From the NCBI GenBank assembly GCA_958419975.1, contig CATZIG010000031.1, positions 1 through 13,548 of the forward strand: a stretch of DNA of 13,548 nucleotides, written 5' to 3'. The DNA comes from an uncultured Collinsella sp. GTDB taxonomy: Bacteria > Actinomycetota > Coriobacteriia > Coriobacteriales > Coriobacteriaceae. Below, piece after piece: positions 6,450 through 13,548 of the stretch (positions are counted from its first letter, which is position 1; every line of letters begins with the position of its first letter). Position numbers and translations under genes: made by a program. The notes below the pieces were generated by a model. The model ran no database searches, was not told the DNA's origin, and was given only the letters and a program-made list of their open reading frames with translations.

Positions 6450-8047
6450 TGTCCGAAACCCTCAATGCCCAGGATATCGCCAAGAAACTGCAGGAGCAGC
6501 TCACGAACCTCTCCGCGACGGTCGATACGCATGAGGTTTCAACGGTCGACGAGGTAGGCGACGGCATCGCGCGCGTCACCGGCCTCAAGAGCGCCATGGC
6601 AGGCGAGCTTCTGGAGTTCAAGAGCTCCGATACCGGTGAGACCGTCTTCGGCCTTGCCCAGAACCTTGACCGTGACGAGGTCGGCGCCGTTCTGTTTGGT
6701 GCCGTCGACTCCATCAAGGAAGGCGACGAGTGCCGCACCACTGGCCGCATTATGGATATCCCCGTGAGCCGTGCCATGCTCGGCCGCGTCGTCAATCCGC
6801 TCGGCCAGCCTATCGACGGTTTGGGTGACATTGTCGCCACGCACCGTCGTCCTATCGAGTTTAAGGCCCCCGGCGTCATCGACCGTACCCCGGTGTGCGA
6901 GCCGGTTCAGACCGGTCTGTTGGCCATCGACTCCATGGTGCCTATCGGCCGTGGTCAGCGTGAGCTCATCATCGGCGACCGTAAGACCGGTAAGACCGCC
7001 ATTGCCATCGACGCTATCCTCAACCAGCGTGGCAAGGGCATGGTCTGCATCTATGTCGCCATCGGCCAGAAGGCTTCCACGGTTGCCAACATCCGTGAGA
7101 CCCTCGCCCAGCACGGTGCGCTCGACTACACCATCATCGTTTCGGCAACCGCTGCCGATTCCGCCCCTATGCAGTACATCGCGCCTATGGCCGGTGCCGC
7201 TATCGGCGAGTTCTTCATGTACAACGGCGAGGACGGTAAGCCTGCCAGCGAGACCAACCCCGGCGGCCACGTGCTCGTCATCTACGACGACCTGTCCAAG
7301 CAGGCTGTGGCCTACCGTCAGATGTCGCTGACGCTGCATCGTCCGCCCGGACGCGAGGCCTATCCTGGCGACATCTTCTACCTGCACTCTCGTCTGCTCG
7401 AGCGTGCCGTCAAGATGTCCAAGAAGAACGGTTACGGCTCCATGACGGCTCTGCCGATCATCGAGACCCAGGACGGCGACGTCTCGGCCTACATTCCGAC
7501 CAACGTCATTTCCATTACCGATGGTCAGATCTACCTGCAGTCCGAGCTCTTCTTCCAGGGCCAGCGCCCGGCAGTCGACGTGGGTATCTCCGTGTCCCGC
7601 GTCGGTGGCGACGCACAGACCAAGGCCATGAAGCAGGTTGCCGGCAATCTTCGTCTTGACCTCGCTTCGTACCAGGAGCTCGCCGGCTTTACGCAGTTCG
7701 GCTCCGACCTCGACGAGGCCACGCAAAAGCAGCTTACCCACGGCGCTCGCATGACTGAGCTCCTTAAGCAGCCGCGCTACAAGCCGTTTGAGGTTGGCGA
7801 GCAGATTGCAGTTCTGTTTGCAGGCAACGAGGGCTTCCTGGACGACCTGGAGATCGCCGACGTGCTGCCTTTCCGCGCTGAGCTTATCGAGTACCTGGAC
7901 AACGGCTTTGGCTCGCTGCTCGATAAGGTTCGCGCCAAGAAGATCGACGATGACACCAAGGCTGAGCTCCTGCGCGTTATCGGTGACTTCAAGCAGCAGT
8001 TCATGGCCAAGCACCATGCCGATACGACTGGATCAGAGGAGAACTAA
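6449..8047 (+). CDS. atpA: ATP synthase F1 subunit alpha
   Basis: Alpha subunits alternate with beta in the F1 hexamer and carry the non-catalytic nucleotide sites. The 532-residue product has the P-loop GDRKTGKT (176-183), IYVAIGQKASTVA (201-213), the DELSEE-equivalent helical region, and the family signature PAVDVGISVS (374-383) followed by the arginine finger Arg384. The C-terminal part (LTHGARMTELLKQ onwards) fits. Compared with E. coli, about a dozen extra residues lie between EFFMYNGED and HVLVIYDD (about 254-281), where E. coli runs straight from YFRDRGEDA to the Walker B strand. The ATG overlaps the atpH stop by one base; ACGGAGGTG (6433-6441) is the ribosome site. The length is slightly above the usual 500-515. 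Confidence 0.98.
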   Translation: MSETLNAQDIAKKLQEQLTNLSATVDTHEVSTVDEVGDGIARVTGLKSAMAGELLEFKSSDTGETVFGLAQNLDRDEVGAVLFGAVDSIKEGDECRTTGRIMDIPVSRAMLGRVVNPLGQPIDGLGDIVATHRRPIEFKAPGVIDRTPVCEPVQTGLLAIDSMVPIGRGQRELIIGDRKTGKTAIAIDAILNQRGKGMVCIYVAIGQKASTVANIRETLAQHGALDYTIIVSATAADSAPMQYIAPMAGAAIGEFFMYNGEDGKPASETNPGGHVLVIYDDLSKQAVAYRQMSLTLHRPPGREAYPGDIFYLHSRLLERAVKMSKKNGYGSMTALPIIETQDGDVSAYIPTNVISITDGQIYLQSELFFQGQRPAVDVGISVSRVGGDAQTKAMKQVAGNLRLDLASYQELAGFTQFGSDLDEATQKQLTHGARMTELLKQPRYKPFEVGEQIAVLFAGNEGFLDDLEIADVLPFRAELIEYLDNGFGSLLDKVRAKKIDDDTKAELLRVIGDFKQQFMAKHHADTTGSEEN

Positions 8048-8052
8048 GCCCT

Positions 8053-8961
8053 ATGGCCAACCTTCGCGACATTAAGAAGCGAATCTCCTCGGTTACCACG
8101 ACCAAGCAGATCACGCGCACGATGGAGATGGTCTCTACGGCCAAGATCCGTCGTGCCCTCGATCGCTCCAAGCAGGCCGAGCCCTATAAGGAGGCGCTGA
8201 CCGACGTCATGTTGACGGTCGCCGGCGACGCCTCCTGCACGGGCACCGATCCCATGCTGCATAAGCATGAGAGCGTCAAGCATGGCCTGATTGTCGTTAT
8301 TGCCTCGGACCGCGGCCTTGCCGGCGGTTTCAATACGACGGTGGAGCGCACGGCCGAAAAGCTCGCCGCTTCTTGGGCGAACGATGGCATCGAGTGCGAG
8401 ATCATTGCGTGTGGACGCAAGCCGGCCACGTATTTCCGCGACCGCGCAAACGTCGTCATGCACTTTGAGGGCAATTCCTCCGAGCCCGATTTCAATCAGG
8501 CCCGCATGATCTCCTCTCATATCTGCGATGCGTATCGTGCCGGTGAGCTTGACCGTGTCGAGCTTGTTTATCACCACGCCAAGAACCGCGTGGATCAGGA
8601 GCTTCGCGTCGAGCATTTGCTGCCGCTCGACCCCGAGATGATCGCTATGGCCCACGGTCCGCGTAAGAACGAGACCGACGCCCCTAAGCGCATCTCGTCC
8701 ACGTTCGAGTTCGTGCCCTCTCCCGAGCATGTTCTCGGCAAACTTGTGCCGTCGTATATACTGACGGTCATCTACCAGGCCCTGATTGATTCGGCGGCTG
8801 CCGAGCAGGGTGCACGCCGCAAGGCCATGCACTCCGCGACGGAAAACGCCACCGCGATCATCTCGACCCTTACCCGCACGTATAGTCGCGTGCGCCAGGC
8901 TTCGATCACGACCGAGATTAACGAGATCGTCGGCGGAGCCTCAGCATTGGAGGAACAGTAA
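8053..8961 (+). CDS. atpG: ATP synthase F1 subunit gamma
   Basis: Gamma is the central rotor shaft inside the alpha-beta hexamer. The 302-residue protein has the conserved N-terminal coiled-coil helix (LRDIKKRISSVTTTKQIT, then MEMVSTAKIRRA), the SDRGLAGGFN motif (85-94) of the Rossmann-like middle domain, and the C-terminal helix from EQGARRKAM (251-259) through RQASITTEINEIVGGASAL. It is about 15 residues longer than the E. coli protein, mainly in the middle domain. The conserved tyrosine-asparagine pair before RQ is Tyr-Ser here (YSRVRQ). The ATG is 5 bp after the atpA stop with AGAGGAG (8035-8041) before it, and the stop overlaps the atpD start (TAATG at 8959-8963). Confidence 0.97.
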   Translation: MANLRDIKKRISSVTTTKQITRTMEMVSTAKIRRALDRSKQAEPYKEALTDVMLTVAGDASCTGTDPMLHKHESVKHGLIVVIASDRGLAGGFNTTVERTAEKLAASWANDGIECEIIACGRKPATYFRDRANVVMHFEGNSSEPDFNQARMISSHICDAYRAGELDRVELVYHHAKNRVDQELRVEHLLPLDPEMIAMAHGPRKNETDAPKRISSTFEFVPSPEHVLGKLVPSYILTVIYQALIDSAAAEQGARRKAMHSATENATAIISTLTRTYSRVRQASITTEINEIVGGASALEEQ

Positions 8962-10415
8962 TGGCTAATAACACCGTACAGCTTGCGGTCGAGGAAGCCA
9001 CCAAGAAGACGACTGCCGGTGATGGTCGCATCGTGCGAATCATCGGCCCTGTCGTTGACGTCAAGTTTGACGGTGCGGTGCCCCCGATCTACAACGCGCT
9101 CACGGTCGAGGCCGAGACCCCGATCGGTCACCTGAGCACGATCCTCGAGGTCGAGAGCCAGCTTCCGGGCGGCGTCGTCCGCACGGTCGCCATGTCCTCG
9201 ACCGACGGTCTGCAGCGTGGTCTCATTGCCACCGATACCGGTGAGCCCATGAAGATGCCCGTTGGCCCCAAGACGCTCGGCCGCATTTGGAACGTCATGG
9301 GCAAGCCCGTCGACGGCAAGCCTATGCCCGAGGTGGAGGAGTTCTACCCCATCCACCACGCAGCGCCCCGCTTCGACGAGCTCACCACCAAGACCGAGAT
9401 CTTCGAGACCGGCATTAAGGCCGTCGACCTGCTCGAGCCCTACATTCGTGGCGGCAAAACGGGTCTGTTCGGTGGCGCCGGCGTCGGCAAGACCGTTCTG
9501 ATTCAGGAGCTCATCAACAACCTCGCCCAGGAGCATGGCGGCACTTCGGTGTTCACCGGCGTCGGCGAGCGTACCCGTGAGGGTACCGACCTTTATCTCG
9601 AGATGAGTGAGTCGGGCGTTATCGACAAGACCTGCTTGGTCTATGGTCAGATGAACGAGCCGCCTGGAGCGCGTCTGCGCATCGGTCTGGCTGGCCTTAC
9701 CACCGCTGAGTACTTCCGCGATCGCGGCCAGGACGTTCTGCTGTTTATCGACAACATCTTCCGCTTCTCCCAGGCCGGTTCCGAGGTTTCCGCACTGCTG
9801 GGCCGTATGCCGTCCGCCGTTGGTTACCAGCCCACGCTGGCAACCGAGATGGGCGACCTCCAGGAGCGCATTACCTCGACCAAGACGGGCTCCATTACCT
9901 CCGTCCAGGCTGTCTACGTCCCCGCCGACGACCTGACCGACCCGGCGCCTGCCACGACGTTTACGCACCTCGACGCCACCACGGTTCTTTCGCGTAGCAT
10001 TTCGTCGCTCGGCCTGTTCCCGGCTATCGACCCGCTCGCATCTTCCTCCGACGCTCTCGATCCCTCGATCGTCGGCGAGGAGCACTACCGTGTCGCCGTC
10101 AAGGTCCAGGAGCTCCTGCAGGAGTACTCCGACCTTCAGGACATCATCGCCATTCTGGGTATGGACGAGCTGTCCGAGGAGCAGCGTCTTACGGTCAACC
10201 GTGCCCGTAAGATTCAGCAGTTCCTCTCGCAGTCCTTCCACGTCGCCGAGAAGTTCACCGGCAACCCCGGTGTCTACGTCCGCGTCGAGGATACCGTCCG
10301 CTCTTTCGCCGAGATTGTCGACGGCAAGGCCGATGACCTGCCCGAGCAGGCTTTCCGCTATGCTTCCACGATTGAGGACGTGCGTGAGCGCGCCCGCAAG
10401 ATGGGGGAGAAGTAG
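8961..10415 (+). CDS. atpD: ATP synthase F1 subunit beta
   Basis: Beta carries the catalytic sites for ATP synthesis and hydrolysis. The 484-residue product contains the P-loop GGAGVGKT (171-178), the catalytic glutamate Glu203 with Arg204 in GVGERTREG, the Walker B strand ending LLFIDNIFRF (260-269), the signature PAIDPLASSS (354-363) and the lever motif DELSEE near residue 400. Numbering is offset by 22 from E. coli because of an N-terminal extension of about 20 residues (MANNTVQLAVEEATKKTTAG) before the beta-barrel. The start overlaps the atpG stop by one base, and GGAGGAA (8949-8955) precedes it. No substitution in a catalytic residue was noticed. Confidence 0.99.
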   Translation: MANNTVQLAVEEATKKTTAGDGRIVRIIGPVVDVKFDGAVPPIYNALTVEAETPIGHLSTILEVESQLPGGVVRTVAMSSTDGLQRGLIATDTGEPMKMPVGPKTLGRIWNVMGKPVDGKPMPEVEEFYPIHHAAPRFDELTTKTEIFETGIKAVDLLEPYIRGGKTGLFGGAGVGKTVLIQELINNLAQEHGGTSVFTGVGERTREGTDLYLEMSESGVIDKTCLVYGQMNEPPGARLRIGLAGLTTAEYFRDRGQDVLLFIDNIFRFSQAGSEVSALLGRMPSAVGYQPTLATEMGDLQERITSTKTGSITSVQAVYVPADDLTDPAPATTFTHLDATTVLSRSISSLGLFPAIDPLASSSDALDPSIVGEEHYRVAVKVQELLQEYSDLQDIIAILGMDELSEEQRLTVNRARKIQQFLSQSFHVAEKFTGNPGVYVRVEDTVRSFAEIVDGKADDLPEQAFRYASTIEDVRERARKMGEK

Positions 10416-10418
10416 GTT

Positions 10419-10811
10419 ATGCGTATCCGCATCGTGTGCCCCGTGAGCTGCGCCTATGAGGGCGACGCTGCGTTTGTGTCGATTCCGTCCACGGATGGCG
10501 AGTTTGGCGTTCTGCCTGCTCACTCCAGCGAGATCTGCACGATCGACCGCGGTTACGTTCGCGTTTCCGATAAGGCCATGGGCACTGTCGACCACACGTT
10601 TGCCGTGGCCGGCGGCTATGCCCAGGTTGCGGACGATGTCGTGACCGTTCTCGCCGAGCGCGCTTGCGATTTGGCGACCGTCGATGCCGACAAGCTTAAA
10701 GCTGATATTCAAGGTTTTGAAGAGAAGCTGGGTAATTTGTCGGAGGATGATGCACGCCGCGCCTACCTCTATAATGAAATCGCATGGTGTAAGCTCAAGC
10801 TTGCCCAATAG
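10419..10811 (+). CDS. atpC: ATP synthase F1 subunit epsilon
   Basis: Epsilon binds the foot of gamma and can inhibit ATP hydrolysis. The 130-residue product has the N-terminal beta-sandwich with the family pattern TDGEFGVLPAHSSEICTIDRG (25-45, the equivalent of GEIGILPGHAPL) and FAVAGGYAQVADDVVTVLAERA (61-82). It then shows the C-terminal two-helix domain (about 88-130) with charged Lys/Glu/Asp residues. Both domains are present, so the inhibitory form is possible. It starts 3 bp after atpD with GGGGGAGA (10403-10410) upstream and is the last gene before the operon terminator. Confidence 0.93.
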   Translation: MRIRIVCPVSCAYEGDAAFVSIPSTDGEFGVLPAHSSEICTIDRGYVRVSDKAMGTVDHTFAVAGGYAQVADDVVTVLAERACDLATVDADKLKADIQGFEEKLGNLSEDDARRAYLYNEIAWCKLKLAQ

Positions 10812-10846
10812 TCAAACGATTTACGTTCGACCATTTGCGAACACAT

Positions 10847-10885
10847 CATGCCCGGGATGGCCCAGCCACCCCGGGCATGCTTTTT
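10847..10885 (+). terminator. Intrinsic terminator of the ATP synthase operon
   Basis: CATGCCCGGG (10847-10856) pairs perfectly with CCCGGGCATG (10870-10879). After an A-C mismatch the stem continues with TGG (10858-10860) and CCA (10866-10868), leaving a 5-nt loop. A TTTTT run at 10881-10885 follows. This is a textbook rho-independent terminator, 35 bp after the atpC stop. It ends only 13 nt before the murA start codon. Confidence 0.92.
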
Positions 10886-10898
10886 GAAAGGGTAGACC

Positions 10899-12182
10899 TT
10901 GGATATTATCCGCGTTGAGGGTGGCCACGCCATCGGAGGCTCCGTGCCCGTCTCGGGTGCCAAGAACTCCGCGCTCAAACTCATGGCGGCAACGCTTCTG
11001 GCGCCGGGCAAGACGACGCTGCAGAACGTGCCCGATATTTCCGATGTTCACGTGATGGGCAAGGTGCTCAAGGGCATGGGCGCCACAATCGATGTCCTTG
11101 ACGAGCACACGCTCGAGATTGATACCTCTCAGGTCGATTCTTGGGAGGCCCCCTACGAGCTCGTTGCCAAGATGCGTGCTTCCACCGCCGTCATGGGACC
11201 CCTGCTGGGCCGCTTCCATCGCGCCAAGATTGCCATGCCGGGCGGCTGCAACCTGGGTGCTCGCAAGATCGATATGCACATTCTGGGTCTCGAGGCCCTG
11301 GGCGTTGAGTTCGATACCGCCCACGGTTACATCAACGCTAATGCGCCCCAAGGTCTGCGCGGTACCACCGTCACGCTCGAGTTCGCCAGCGTCGGTGCGA
11401 CCGAGAACCTCATCATGGCCTCTGTGCGCGCACAGGGCACCACGGTTATCGACAATGCCGCCCGCGAGCCCGAGATTGTCGATCTCGCCAACATGCTCAA
11501 CGAGATGGGCGCCAAGATTGTAGGCGCCGGTACGCCCGTCGTGACTATCGAAGGCGTGGAAGAGCTCCATCCCGTTACCCATCGCGTGGTGGGCGACCGC
11601 ATCGAGGCCGGTACCTTTATCGTTGCAGGTGCGTTGATGGCCGACGATCGCGGTGTCGATGTCACGGGCTTTTGCCCCATTCACTTGGGCATGGTGCTCA
11701 AGAAGATGGAGCTCATGGGTATCGACTGCGAGCGCGTCGAGGATGGCGTCCATGTGAACCGTGCCGAGCGTATCAAGCCGGTCGACATCCAGACGCTTCC
11801 GTTCCCCGGCTTCCCGACGGACATGCAGGCGCAGATTATGGTACTCTCCGCCCTTGCCGACGGTAGCTCCGTTATCACCGAGAACATCTTCGAGAATCGC
11901 TTTATGTTTGCCTCTGAGCTGGTACGCATGGGTGCCGACATTCGTATCGAGAGCCATCATGCCATGATTCATGGCGTCAAGGGCTTCTCGGGTGCACAGG
12001 TTACCTCGCCCGATCTGCGTGGCGGAGCGGCCCTCGTCGTAGCGGGCTTGATCGCCGACGGGACGACCGAGGTTTCGGCCATCCATCATATCAAGCGCGG
12101 CTACGAGCAGTTTGTCGAAAAGCTGCAGGCGCTCGGCGCGCATGTCGAGCATGCTACCGTCCCCGATCCCGTCATCTACTAA
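10899..12182 (+). CDS. murA: UDP-N-acetylglucosamine 1-carboxyvinyltransferase
   Basis: MurA transfers enolpyruvate from PEP to UDP-GlcNAc, the first committed step of peptidoglycan synthesis in the cytoplasm. The 427 residues match the family in length. Lys22 lies in SGAKNSALKLMAAT, Arg93 in KMRAST, the PEP-reactive Cys117 in the loop PGGCNLGAR (115-123) and Asp308 in PGFPTDMQAQ. Cys rather than Asp at the loop position predicts fosfomycin sensitivity at the target level. The start is TTG at 10899 with GAAAGGG (10886-10892) 6 nt upstream; the protein then begins MDIIRVEGG as MurA proteins do. It lies directly behind the ATP synthase terminator, leaving no room for a normal promoter in between. 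The LCP gene follows after 12 bp. It may be one of two MurA paralogues, as in other Gram-positives; the window cannot show that. Confidence 0.97.
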   Translation: MDIIRVEGGHAIGGSVPVSGAKNSALKLMAATLLAPGKTTLQNVPDISDVHVMGKVLKGMGATIDVLDEHTLEIDTSQVDSWEAPYELVAKMRASTAVMGPLLGRFHRAKIAMPGGCNLGARKIDMHILGLEALGVEFDTAHGYINANAPQGLRGTTVTLEFASVGATENLIMASVRAQGTTVIDNAAREPEIVDLANMLNEMGAKIVGAGTPVVTIEGVEELHPVTHRVVGDRIEAGTFIVAGALMADDRGVDVTGFCPIHLGMVLKKMELMGIDCERVEDGVHVNRAERIKPVDIQTLPFPGFPTDMQAQIMVLSALADGSSVITENIFENRFMFASELVRMGADIRIESHHAMIHGVKGFSGAQVTSPDLRGGAALVVAGLIADGTTEVSAIHHIKRGYEQFVEKLQALGAHVEHATVPDPVIY

Positions 12183-12194
12183 TACAGGTTGCCT

Positions 12195-13430
12195 ATGTTT
12201 AATAAAAAGCCCCTCGCGGATACCACCGCCCGAAGACCCTCAACTGGTGCGCAGGCCAAGATCTACAGTCGCGATAACGTGGCTCGCTATTCCGAGCGCG
12301 CTCGTCAACGTCGTCGTAGCCACACGATTCGTCACGTCGCGCTCATTGTCGTGCTTGGCGTGCTGCTGAGTGCCACTACCGCTGCCGGCCTGTGGTTTGC
12401 CACCATTATGGGCAAGCTCGGCGATTCTAATGTCATTACCGACAATCTGCGTCGGGTTCTGGTTGACACCGATGAGGCAAAGGATCCGTTCTACGTGCTG
12501 CTTCTTGGCACCGACGGCCGTCCGGGCGAGGATACGTATCGTGCCGACTCGATTATCTTGGCACGCATCGACCCCACGCAAAAGCAGGCGACGCTCATTT
12601 CCGTTCCGCGCGACACCAAGGTCGAGTACAAGGGCGAGACCATGAAGATCAACGCCTGCCATACCGTTGGCGGTGCCGAGGCCATGGTCGAGGCGGTCAA
12701 CGAGCTGTGCGGTGTTCAGATTTCCCACTATGCCGAGGTCAGCTTCGACGGTATGCAGGCGCTGATTGATTCGGTTGGCGGTATCGACATTAACGCAACC
12801 GATGATGTTGACGACCCCGAGCACCTGGATATCAAGATTACCGCTGGCCAGCAGCATATGGACGGTGCCACCGCCCTTACCTATGCCCGCTGCCGCTACA
12901 CCTATGCCGACGGCGATTACACGCGCATGCGCCACCAGCGTCAGGTGCTTGGCGCCCTTGCCAACCAGATTCTCAATAACTTCGATGCCACGAAGATCTT
13001 TGGCCTGGTTAATTCGCTGTCCGATATGCTTGTAACCGATATGAGCGTTCAGGATATCGTGGCTACGGTCAACGCCATGCGCGGTATGGATGTCGACGGT
13101 ATCTACTCGGCCAACCTGCCCTCGTACGCCGACGACAGCACCATGATCGACGGTGTGAGCTACGTCTTTGTCTACGAGGACGAGCTCAAGGAAATGATGG
13201 AGCGCGTCGATGCCGGCAAGGATCCCAAGGGTCCCAACACCATGGGTCTTTCCGACGGTTCCAGCTCTACGATCGGCGACCTGAACAACAACACGTCTGA
13301 CGACTACGCAAACGGTACCGCAACCTCATCGGTCAGCTCTGACGATCCCGATGACTCAAGCGATTCGAGCGATTCGGACTACTACGAAGAGCCCACCGGC
13401 GACGGCAACGGCTACGAAGCCAACTACTAA
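12195..13430 (+). CDS. LCP (LytR-CpsA-Psr) family cell-wall glycopolymer ligase
   Basis: LCP proteins transfer lipid-linked glycopolymers (teichoic acid-like, capsule or arabinogalactan-type) onto peptidoglycan outside the membrane. The 411-residue product has a basic cytoplasmic N-terminus (RYSERARQRRRSHTIRH), one membrane anchor (about 46-68) and an LCP domain (about 98-260). Visible family residues are Asp107 in LLLGTDGR, Arg116 and Asp118 in YRADSI, SVPRD (136-140), Arg232 and Arg234 in ALTYARCR, and the DYTRMRHQRQ segment (241-250). After residue 340 the tail is low-complexity, rich in Ser, Asp and Asn (for example DDSSDSSDSDYYEEP), probably a disordered extracellular segment. The ATG at 12195 is preferred to the in-frame TTG at 12189 because CAGG (12185-12188) is well spaced for it. 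It is probably co-transcribed with murA. The exact polymer substrate cannot be told. Confidence 0.9.
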   Translation: MFNKKPLADTTARRPSTGAQAKIYSRDNVARYSERARQRRRSHTIRHVALIVVLGVLLSATTAAGLWFATIMGKLGDSNVITDNLRRVLVDTDEAKDPFYVLLLGTDGRPGEDTYRADSIILARIDPTQKQATLISVPRDTKVEYKGETMKINACHTVGGAEAMVEAVNELCGVQISHYAEVSFDGMQALIDSVGGIDINATDDVDDPEHLDIKITAGQQHMDGATALTYARCRYTYADGDYTRMRHQRQVLGALANQILNNFDATKIFGLVNSLSDMLVTDMSVQDIVATVNAMRGMDVDGIYSANLPSYADDSTMIDGVSYVFVYEDELKEMMERVDAGKDPKGPNTMGLSDGSSSTIGDLNNNTSDDYANGTATSSVSSDDPDDSSDSSDSDYYEEPTGDGNGYEANY

Positions 13431-13458
13431 GTTACGGCGTTTTACCAAACGCCGTAAC
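13431..13458. repeat. Perfect 12-bp inverted repeat directly after the LCP stop codon
   Basis: GTTACGGCGTTT (13431-13442) is the exact reverse complement of AAACGCCGTAAC (13447-13458), with a TACC loop. It begins at the base after the TAA stop. No T-run follows, so it is not a standard intrinsic terminator; mRNA 3'-end stabilisation or a rho-related role are possible. Confidence 0.75.
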
Positions 13459-13500
13459 GGCTCGACGCTGCGCGCCGCCCAAGGCGACAATTTGTCATTC

Positions 13501-13542
13501 AAAAGGCAGGGCATGACCAGAAGGTCAATGCCCTGCCTTTTT
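13501..13542. terminator. Bidirectional intrinsic terminator
   Basis: AAAAGGCAGGGCAT (13501-13514) pairs over 14 bp with ATGCCCTGCCTTTT (13528-13541). GACC (13515-13518) with GGTC (13523-13526) extends the stem past a single bulged A, leaving an AGAA loop. The T-run at 13538-13542 serves + strand transcripts, and the A-run at 13501-13504 gives a T-run on the - strand. It ends the murA-LCP unit 71 bp after the LCP stop, and may also stop a convergent gene beyond the window. Confidence 0.92.
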
Positions 13543-13548
13543 CATGCC

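Noticed and set aside
6539..8017. Long antisense open frame (492 codons) opposite atpA
   Set aside because: Same reason: low-information mirror of a conserved gene, with no ribosome site or motif support.
8772..10808. Very long antisense open frame (678 codons) opposite atpG-atpD-atpC
   Set aside because: It lies wholly over well-identified ATP synthase genes and its translation is a composition shadow rich in Gly, Asp and Val without domain motifs. Such frames are common opposite GC-rich genes.
1..13548. tRNA or rRNA genes, CRISPR arrays, insertion sequences, phage genes
   Set aside because: None seen: no regularly spaced direct repeats, no transposase or integrase motifs, and no cloverleaf-like sequence in the short intergenic gaps.

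Overview
The window reads as a stretch of chromosome from a GC-rich actinobacterium of the class Coriobacteriia, most likely Collinsella or a close relative. This is inference from strong G/C bias at third codon positions, frequent GTG and TTG starts, and the look of the ATP synthase proteins; no database search was possible. All genes lie on the + strand and coding density is high.

Layout. (1) 1-441: the 3' part of a HicB-type antitoxin gene, cut by the window edge. (2) 576-2874: a Sua5/TsaC-type threonylcarbamoyl-AMP synthase gene followed 13 bp later by glycerol kinase (glpK). (3) 2998-3645: upp, uracil phosphoribosyltransferase. (4) 3646-3927: a spacer holding a good sigma70-type promoter. 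(5) 3928-10811: the complete F1Fo ATP synthase operon in the classical order, with a small membrane protein in the atpI position and then atpB-E-F-H-A-G-D-C. It ends in a strong intrinsic terminator at 10847-10885. (6) 10899-12182: murA, starting 13 nt after that terminator. (7) 12195-13430: an LCP (LytR-CpsA-Psr) family cell-wall ligase. A perfect hairpin and a bidirectional terminator close the window.

How the genes fit together. The ATP synthase operon encodes the whole rotary machine: Fo subunits a, c and b, and F1 subunits delta, alpha, gamma, beta and epsilon. Its key residues are all visible: a-Arg183, c-Glu50, both P-loops, the alpha arginine finger and beta-Glu203. The c subunit lacks the sodium-ligand residues, so proton coupling is predicted. 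MurA commits UDP-GlcNAc to peptidoglycan synthesis, and LCP proteins attach glycopolymers to peptidoglycan, so the last two genes form a cell-envelope pair. The order Sua5 ... upp - atpIBEFHAGDC - murA resembles the Bacillus-type arrangement, with glpK sitting where other housekeeping genes lie there.

I found no undescribed system. The window is mostly core housekeeping. The points worth a second look are local: terminator placement directly before murA, a signal-peptide-like start on subunit b, a short c subunit behind a structured leader, an insertion in subunit alpha, substitutions in glycerol kinase, and a HicB protein with an excisionase-like C-terminal domain.
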